DNA of 17,233 nucleotides from an uncultured bacterium (GTDB lineage Bacteria > Patescibacteriota > Minisyncoccia > Moranbacterales > GWC2-37-73), in assembly GCA_903824515.1 (NCBI GenBank), contig CAIJXA010000126.1, forward strand, positions 1 through 17,233, written 5' to 3'. Under the pieces are notes generated by a model. The model did no database searches and was not told where the DNA came from. It saw only the letters and a list, made by a program, of their open reading frames with translations. Below, in pieces: positions 13,245-17,233 of the stretch (position 1 is its first letter; every line of letters begins with the position of its first letter). The translations under genes and the position numbers were made by a program.

Positions 13245-13264
13245 AAAAGCCTTAAACTAAAGTG

Positions 13265-13296
13265 AAAACACCATCTCTCAAGGATGGTGTTTTTTT
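13265..13296 (+). terminator. Intrinsic terminator after the protease gene
   Basis: AAAACACCATC (13265-13275) pairs with GATGGTGTTTT (13283-13293) around TCTCAAG, followed by more T. It ends the operon starting at 8536. The A tract before it would also give a T tract on the minus strand, so it may serve the convergent gene ending at 13434, although it lies about 140 bases beyond that stop. Confidence 0.9.
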
Positions 13297-13433
13297 GCAA
13301 CAATCAATTGTACTATTCCTGACTGACCTGTCCTTGAGGGAACCAGGAGGCTAGGATTCAATTTATGACGTCAAATTTCACAGCGCCTCGCAGTTATTTG
13401 AGTTTTATACAGTTACCAGCTAAGTTTATCTGA

Positions 13434-14249
13434 TTACTTTACTAGTTCAAACCCATTTTTTTGCCAGCCTTGAATTCCCGTTTTAAGAATAAATGGCTGC
13501 ACAAGGATCATATCATAAAGCTGGACTGAAGCTTCAAATTCTTGCAGCTCATTGGCGCCAGAAACGATAATTCGCGGAAAAGGCCTAACTTCACTGCGTC
13601 TTTTTTCCAGTTCATCAAATGGGATGTTTACTGCACCCTTGATGTGTCCAGTTGCATATTCTTGGGGAGTACGAATATCAAGAATAAACATTTTTACATT
13701 TTCTTTGACGGCATTGTTTAGTTGGGCATTTTCAACATAGGAAACTTTTGATTGATCAACAAATGATTTTGGATTTCCAAAATTAACTGTTGCACCGGCC
13801 AATTTTTTCCAGCCAACCATTCCACCAGCCAAAACTTGAATATCGTTTATATGTTCATCTTGAAGAGACTTAATATTGGCTTCAATGTTTTGATCAGTCG
13901 CATCCTCAGTGATTAGAATAACTGGATTTTTTGAATTAATTTTTGAACTAGCGGGGAATTCGTCACTGGGAACGTTGATAGCGTCGACAATATGTTCAGC
14001 AATGTATTCATCAAATTTCCGCACATCCAAAAGGTTTAATTGTTCTCCAGCCGAAATCTTTTTTTGAAGCTGGGAAACGGAAAGAGTTTTAAATTTTTGA
14101 CCCGGAATTTGTGCTTCATCGGTCGCTTGCTTCGAATTAGAGGCAGTTTGAGTTGAAAAAAAACTACTGCGAAAAAAAGTAATAAGCATAACCACAACTA
14201 TCAGGCCCAATCCAATCAATAAAGCATTTGTATCTTTTTTGTTTTTCAT
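13434..14249 (-). CDS. Membrane-anchored tandem rhodanese-fold protein without cysteines
   Basis: 271 residues. One N-terminal membrane helix (about 9-26) is followed by a linker and two rhodanese-like domains: the first (about 54-152) with LLDVRKFDEYIAEHIVDAINVP and VLAGGMVGWKKL, the second (about 165-269) with FILDIRTPQEYATGHIKGAVNIP and a final GIQGWQKNGFEL. Active rhodaneses carry a catalytic Cys at the start of the loop after the central strand; here those strands read PVILITEDATDQN and RIIVSGANELQE, and the whole protein has no cysteine. It therefore cannot be a thiosulfate or mercaptopyruvate sulfurtransferase by the known mechanism; an extracytoplasmic binding or structural role is more likely. 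It lies 127 bases after the methionyl-tRNA formyltransferase gene; a TATAAT at 14318-14313 could be its own -10, but the -35 is poor. Confidence 0.85.
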   Translation of the reverse strand: MKNKKDTNALLIGLGLIVVVMLITFFRSSFFSTQTASNSKQATDEAQIPGQKFKTLSVSQLQKKISAGEQLNLLDVRKFDEYIAEHIVDAINVPSDEFPASSKINSKNPVILITEDATDQNIEANIKSLQDEHINDIQVLAGGMVGWKKLAGATVNFGNPKSFVDQSKVSYVENAQLNNAVKENVKMFILDIRTPQEYATGHIKGAVNIPFDELEKRRSEVRPFPRIIVSGANELQEFEASVQLYDMILVQPFILKTGIQGWQKNGFELVK

Positions 14250-14376
14250 TTACCCTTTTTAAATATGATTATAATTTTTGCAAAAAAATTAATCCTATTT
14301 GTTTTAAATTAAATTATAGCCGTTTAAACGTTAGAAATTATTGATAAATTTAAAAAAATATTTTTGTGAAATTGTT

Positions 14377-15348
14377 TTAAACCAAAACGCTACCGATAAA
14401 TTTGGGATGACCGTTGATAAATGAAGAAATATCAGTGGTTTTTTTTCCTTCTTTTTGCAGTTCCTTGACTAATATTATACCCGCAATTGTTTGGATTGCA
14501 ACATCAGAATTATGTTTGAAAACTTCACCATTTAATTTAATTTTTTCTGAAAATCCTTTTTCAATTTCAATAGAAATTAACTTTAGACGAATCGCAGTGC
14601 GGCCATTATTCCAAATGGTAAATATCCCAGGCCAGGGCGTGAGCGCTCGATACTTATTGTAAATAGTTTCGGCAGTGTCTGTCCATGCAATTTGACCGTC
14701 GCTGCGTTTAATCATTTGGCAAAAAGATGCGCGGCTGTGGTCCTGCTTGCTGGGTACAATTTTTCTTTCAAGCCATTTTGGCAGGGTTTCCAAGAGTAAT
14801 TCTGCTCCTTGCGCTGCTAATTTTTGCATAAGTGTGTCGGTGGTGTCAGTTGCGGATATACTTAGTTTTTTTTGAGCCAAAATAGCTCCGGTATCAATAC
14901 CTTCATCCATGAGCATGATAGTTGTTCCAGTCTCAGTTTCTCCATTGAGCAAAGCATTTTGCACCGGAGATGGTCCGCGATATTTTGGAAGTAAGGAAAC
15001 ATGCACATTGATACACCCAAAGTTCGGAATTTCCAAAACAGCTTTTGGTAAGATTTTTCCATAGGCCGCAACAATGATAAGCTCCGGTCTCAAATTTTGA
15101 AGTTGCTCGACTGCGGATGGATTTTTGAAAGTGTCTGGTTGAAACACGGGGAGGTTGTTTTTTTCAGCAAGTAATTTCACTTTTGGAGAGGTCAATTCTT
15201 GTTTTCTGCCAATTTTTTTGTCTACCTTCGTGAAAACTCCAACTATACGGTAGTCACTAGCAATAAGCGTTTGGAGGATTTTTTCTGATAAATCAGAAGT
15301 ACCCATGAAGACGACTCGCGATTTTGCTTGTTTCATATTAATTGGCAT
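14377..15348 (-). CDS. fmt: Methionyl-tRNA formyltransferase
   Basis: 323 residues, usual length. It transfers a formyl group from 10-formyltetrahydrofolate to initiator Met-tRNA in the cytoplasm. Visible: VVFMGTSDLSEKIL at the N-terminus, IIVAAYGKILPKAVL, the catalytic core INVHVSLLPKYRGPSPVQ (Asn and His of the formyl-transfer site) followed by GTTIMLMDEGIDTGAIL with the catalytic Asp, and the C-terminal tRNA-binding OB-fold domain starting near YNKYRALTPWPGIFT. The start at 15348 overlaps the end of the deformylase gene by 11 bases; an in-frame ATG at 15336, one base after the deformylase stop, gives MKQAKSRVVFMGT and is equally plausible. Either way the two genes are coupled. The def-fmt pairing is common in bacteria. 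Confidence 0.96.
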   Translation of the reverse strand: MPINMKQAKSRVVFMGTSDLSEKILQTLIASDYRIVGVFTKVDKKIGRKQELTSPKVKLLAEKNNLPVFQPDTFKNPSAVEQLQNLRPELIIVAAYGKILPKAVLEIPNFGCINVHVSLLPKYRGPSPVQNALLNGETETGTTIMLMDEGIDTGAILAQKKLSISATDTTDTLMQKLAAQGAELLLETLPKWLERKIVPSKQDHSRASFCQMIKRSDGQIAWTDTAETIYNKYRALTPWPGIFTIWNNGRTAIRLKLISIEIEKGFSEKIKLNGEVFKHNSDVAIQTIAGIILVKELQKEGKKTTDISSFINGHPKFIGSVLV

Positions 15349-15820
15349 GGTTATTTTTTGTTTGGGTCTCTATTTTTTGCTTTTTGATTCGATCAATGAA
15401 AAGCACCCCGTCGAGATGATCAATTTCGTGCTGCAATGCTCGAGCCAGTAAGCCCGTCGCTTTGATTTTTTGGGGAGCCCCTGCTTGATCAAGATAGCGA
15501 ACTTGAACTTCGCTGGCACGAGAAATTGAAAGAAATATTCCAGGAAAACTAAGACATCCCTCATTGGCCGATATTTTTTTTCTTGATTTAGCTGTAATTT
15601 TTGGATTTATGAGGGTATAAAAATTATCTTCTGTTTCAATAATGCAAAGACGCAAATTAAAACCAACTTGACTGGCGGCTAGGCCAAGGCCTTGAGCTTT
15701 ATGCATTGTTTCGGTCATGTTCAAAATGAGCTCCTGAATTTCAGGCGCCAGGGGGTTCTTGATTTTGGCGGTTTTTTCCCGCAAAATCGGGGATGGATAT
15801 TCTTTGATTTCTAACAACAT
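15338..15820 (-). CDS. def: Peptide deformylase
   Basis: 160 residues from the ATG at 15820; the frame extends to a TTG at 15850, but MLLEIKEYPSPILRE is the typical N-terminus. The enzyme removes the formyl group from the N-terminal Met of new proteins with a bound metal, usually Fe2+. All three family motifs are present: GLGLAASQVG (44-53), EGCLSFPG (87-94) with metal ligand Cys89, and HEIDHLDG (131-138) with ligands His131 and His135 and catalytic Glu132. It is the first gene of a minus-strand unit and is coupled to fmt, so it reverses the formylation that the next gene installs. No convincing promoter was found in the AT-rich DNA between it and the divergent gene at 16034. Confidence 0.97.
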   Translation of the reverse strand: MLLEIKEYPSPILREKTAKIKNPLAPEIQELILNMTETMHKAQGLGLAASQVGFNLRLCIIETEDNFYTLINPKITAKSRKKISANEGCLSFPGIFLSISRASEVQVRYLDQAGAPQKIKATGLLARALQHEIDHLDGVLFIDRIKKQKIETQTKNNHAN

Positions 15821-16033
15821 AATACTTACAAATCTATAAATTAACCACAAGTCTACAAATGAATTCTGACAATCACTTTACAAATAAAAGGAGGGGTAAC
15901 TATTTATATATTTTAACACAATCACTCAAAATGGACCAATGCGGGCTTTTTTGCTAGAATATGAGTGTAATATAAGTGTATAAAAAATTTGGCAATATTG
16001 CAATGCTGAGTACATATTGTCGAAAAAATATTT

Positions 16034-16438
16034 ATGGAAAAAGAATTATTCACAAAATCGATCATCAAAGAAAGAGAACCGGATGAAAAAAGAATTTCTG
16101 TGATGTCTCGACACACGAGAGAGGATGGAATCACACCGGATGAAAGAATTGTGGAGGGGCAGGCGTTTGACGAATGGAGGAATGAGTTTGCGCCTCCTGG
16201 AAATCAGGTCGGAGCTTATTATCGAAAAGAATTATCATGGGAAGATTTTGAAAGCAAATATATCGAATTTTTGCGGAGTCCGGAAATCAGAACAAAAGTT
16301 GAATCTTTCGCCAAAAGATGTACGGAGGAAACAATAACATTGATGTGCATTGAGGATACTGCGGATAAGTGCAATCGTCGACTCTTGGCAGAGGAGCTTC
16401 AAAGATATCAACCTCAATTGAGAATTATTCATAAATGA
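16034..16438 (+). CDS. DUF488 family protein
   Basis: 134 residues. The pattern matches the DUF488 (YeaO-like) family, whose biochemical role is unsettled: RISVMSRHTR near the start of the domain, a FDEWRNEFAPP segment, YYRKELSWEDFESKYIEFL (62-80) and a final ITLMCIEDTADKCNRRLLAEEL (100-121). In many members the last segment reads as a strand plus C(x)nCHR, with a Cys-Glu-Asp region that may be an active site; here it is C-IED...KCNRR, with Asn in place of the usual His. The protein is soluble. The ATG at 16034 has no clear Shine-Dalgarno site. It is divergent from the deformylase gene, with 213 bases between the two starts, and the next gene follows after 25 bases. Confidence 0.75.
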   Translation: MEKELFTKSIIKEREPDEKRISVMSRHTREDGITPDERIVEGQAFDEWRNEFAPPGNQVGAYYRKELSWEDFESKYIEFLRSPEIRTKVESFAKRCTEETITLMCIEDTADKCNRRLLAEELQRYQPQLRIIHK

Positions 16439-16463
16439 AGTACGATTTGAAAAATTGAAAAAT

Positions 16464-16709
16464 ATGCAAAACAAAATTGAAAAATTGAAAAAGGGGAAGT
16501 GGTCGGACAAATACTTTTGCAAGTTGTCCCTGCTTGATCATTTGCGAGCGTGTCTGGAAAAAGACAACTTCCTGAAAGCCACTGATGCGGCCAAGGATTC
16601 TATCGGATACACAAATCTAGACAAAGAATTGATGGATTTGAAGATAATCTTGGCTTTTTATTTCAATGGTAATGGGGAACTATATAATCAAAGATTGATA
16701 AGTTTGTGA
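16464..16709 (+). CDS. Small lysine-rich protein, unknown function
   Basis: 81 residues from the ATG at 16464 (the frame opens at a TTG, 16455). No family is recognised. It is predicted to be mainly helical, with a basic N-terminus (KIEKLKKGKW), a middle segment FCKLSLLDHLRACLEKDNFLKATDAAKDS that looks like a helical-repeat pair, and a final DLKIILAFYFNGNGELYNQRL. There is no membrane segment. It follows the DUF488 gene by 25 bases and may be cotranscribed. An 8-base repeat (TTGAAAAA, twice) occurs just before the start and again within the first codons, around 16448-16495. The length and protein-like composition favour a real gene, with moderate confidence. Confidence 0.55.
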   Translation: MQNKIEKLKKGKWSDKYFCKLSLLDHLRACLEKDNFLKATDAAKDSIGYTNLDKELMDLKIILAFYFNGNGELYNQRLISL

Positions 16710-16807
16710 AAAATTTGGAAAAATAAATTGTATTAACATTGAAGGGCAAAAACCCGCTTCGCTAGATAATGATCAATTTAGTTTATATAATTAATTTAAA
16801 AAATCAT

Positions 16808-17233
16808 ATGAAAACTGAAGACAACAAAAGTTTAATGAGGATGGCGAGGGAATCACTGAAGGGCAAATGGGGTTTGGCCATAGGCGGGTTGGTGGTTTAT
16901 TGTTTGGTCGTGGGAATTGTTGAAGCTGTTCCAAAAGTTGGCGGTCTAGCCTCAATCTTCATTGCGGGCCCAATGATGGGAGGTTTGGCAGTTTTCTCTT
17001 TGGCAATCAGCAGAAATCAAGAGGTGAAAATTGAACAACTTTTTCAAGGTTTCAATCGTTTTGGAACCTACTTGGGCGCTTATTGGTTGATGATATTGTT
17101 CATAGTTTTGTGGTCGCTGCTACTGATCATTCCTGGAATTATTGCTGCGTATGGATATGCAATGACATTTTTCATTTTGGCAGATGACAGTTCAATTGGA
17201 ATCAGTGAAGCGCTCAAGAAAAGCAAAGAAATA
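16808..17233 (+). CDS. DUF975 family membrane protein, N-terminal part (runs off the window)
   Basis: 142 codons from the ATG at 16808, still open at the window end. The start MKTEDNKSLMRMARESLKGKWG followed by helices separated by GPMMGGLAVFSLAISR, then EQLFQGFNRFGTYLGAYW, LWSLLLIIPGIIAAYGYAMTFFILADD and ISEALKKSKEI, matches the DUF975 pattern: a charged N-terminal helix, several membrane segments, an Ile-Pro-Gly kink and a conserved A-D near the cytoplasmic S-x-x-A-x-K-K-S motif. The function of this family is unknown. It is 98 bases after the small gene ending at 16709, with no clear terminator or promoter between, so it may be separately transcribed. Confidence 0.85.
   Translation, partial: MKTEDNKSLMRMARESLKGKWGLAIGGLVVYCLVVGIVEAVPKVGGLASIFIAGPMMGGLAVFSLAISRNQEVKIEQLFQGFNRFGTYLGAYWLMILFIVLWSLLLIIPGIIAAYGYAMTFFILADDSSIGISEALKKSKEI

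Noticed and set aside
13297..13433. Possible small gene (22 codons from 13364) or second terminator between convergent genes
   Set aside because: The frame is too short and has no start signals. CTCAAGGA in the nearby terminator loop region and its complement at 13331-13338 were noted, but 8 bases is within chance expectation.
15886..15896. Strong Shine-Dalgarno-like AAAAGGAGGGG on the plus strand
   Set aside because: No ATG, GTG or TTG follows at usable spacing. A 32-codon frame from 15859 runs through it without protein-like composition.
1..17233. CRISPR array, transposase, integrase, phage or defence genes
   Set aside because: No regularly spaced direct repeats of 24-40 bases and no recognisable mobility or defence proteins in any frame.

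Overview
The window looks like an AT-rich chromosomal segment of a bacterium using the standard code: TGA ends the genes at 16438 and 16709, so it is not read as an amino acid. Gene mix, short intergenic regions, few clear Shine-Dalgarno sites and many small palindromic repeats suggest an uncultured Patescibacteria/CPR-type genome. That placement is inference; no marker gene settles it. No tRNA, rRNA, CRISPR array, transposase or replication origin was seen.

Layout. (1) 1-2917, minus strand: start of a family-4 glycosyltransferase (cut by the window edge), a membrane-anchored family-2 glycosyltransferase, a tiny four-cysteine membrane protein and a nucleotide-sugar dehydrogenase. (2) 3099-3333, plus strand: a self-contained mini transcription unit (near-consensus promoter, 41-residue membrane peptide, strong terminator). 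(3) 3421-7838, plus strand: a family-4 glycosyltransferase and two consecutive O-antigen ligase/polymerase-type membrane proteins. (4) 7866-8231, minus strand: a second mini unit with a perfect consensus promoter, a GTG-started 71-residue protein and a terminator. (5) 8536-13296, plus strand: a four-gene run (family-4 glycosyltransferase, LCP ligase, family-2 glycosyltransferase, S41 protease) ended by a terminator. (6) 15820-13434, minus strand: peptide deformylase, methionyl-tRNA formyltransferase and a cysteine-free tandem rhodanese protein. (7) 16034-17233, plus strand: a DUF488 protein, a small unknown protein and a truncated DUF975 membrane protein.

Together regions 1, 3 and 5 form a surface-polysaccharide locus: precursor oxidation, sugar transfer, polymerisation or ligation, and LCP-type attachment to the envelope. 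Region 6 holds the pair that formylates initiator Met-tRNA and deformylates new proteins.

The most unusual aspect is repeat DNA inside genes. Four consecutive polysaccharide genes each carry an internal repeat in an open frame: a degenerate heptamer array (3513-3540), another heptamer array (5543-5570), two near-identical 46-48 bp palindromes (6616-6663 and 7115-7160) and a double hairpin (8756-8795). Intergenic regions hold further palindromes, including an inverted pair at 8382-8468 whose hairpins differ by a compensated base-pair change.
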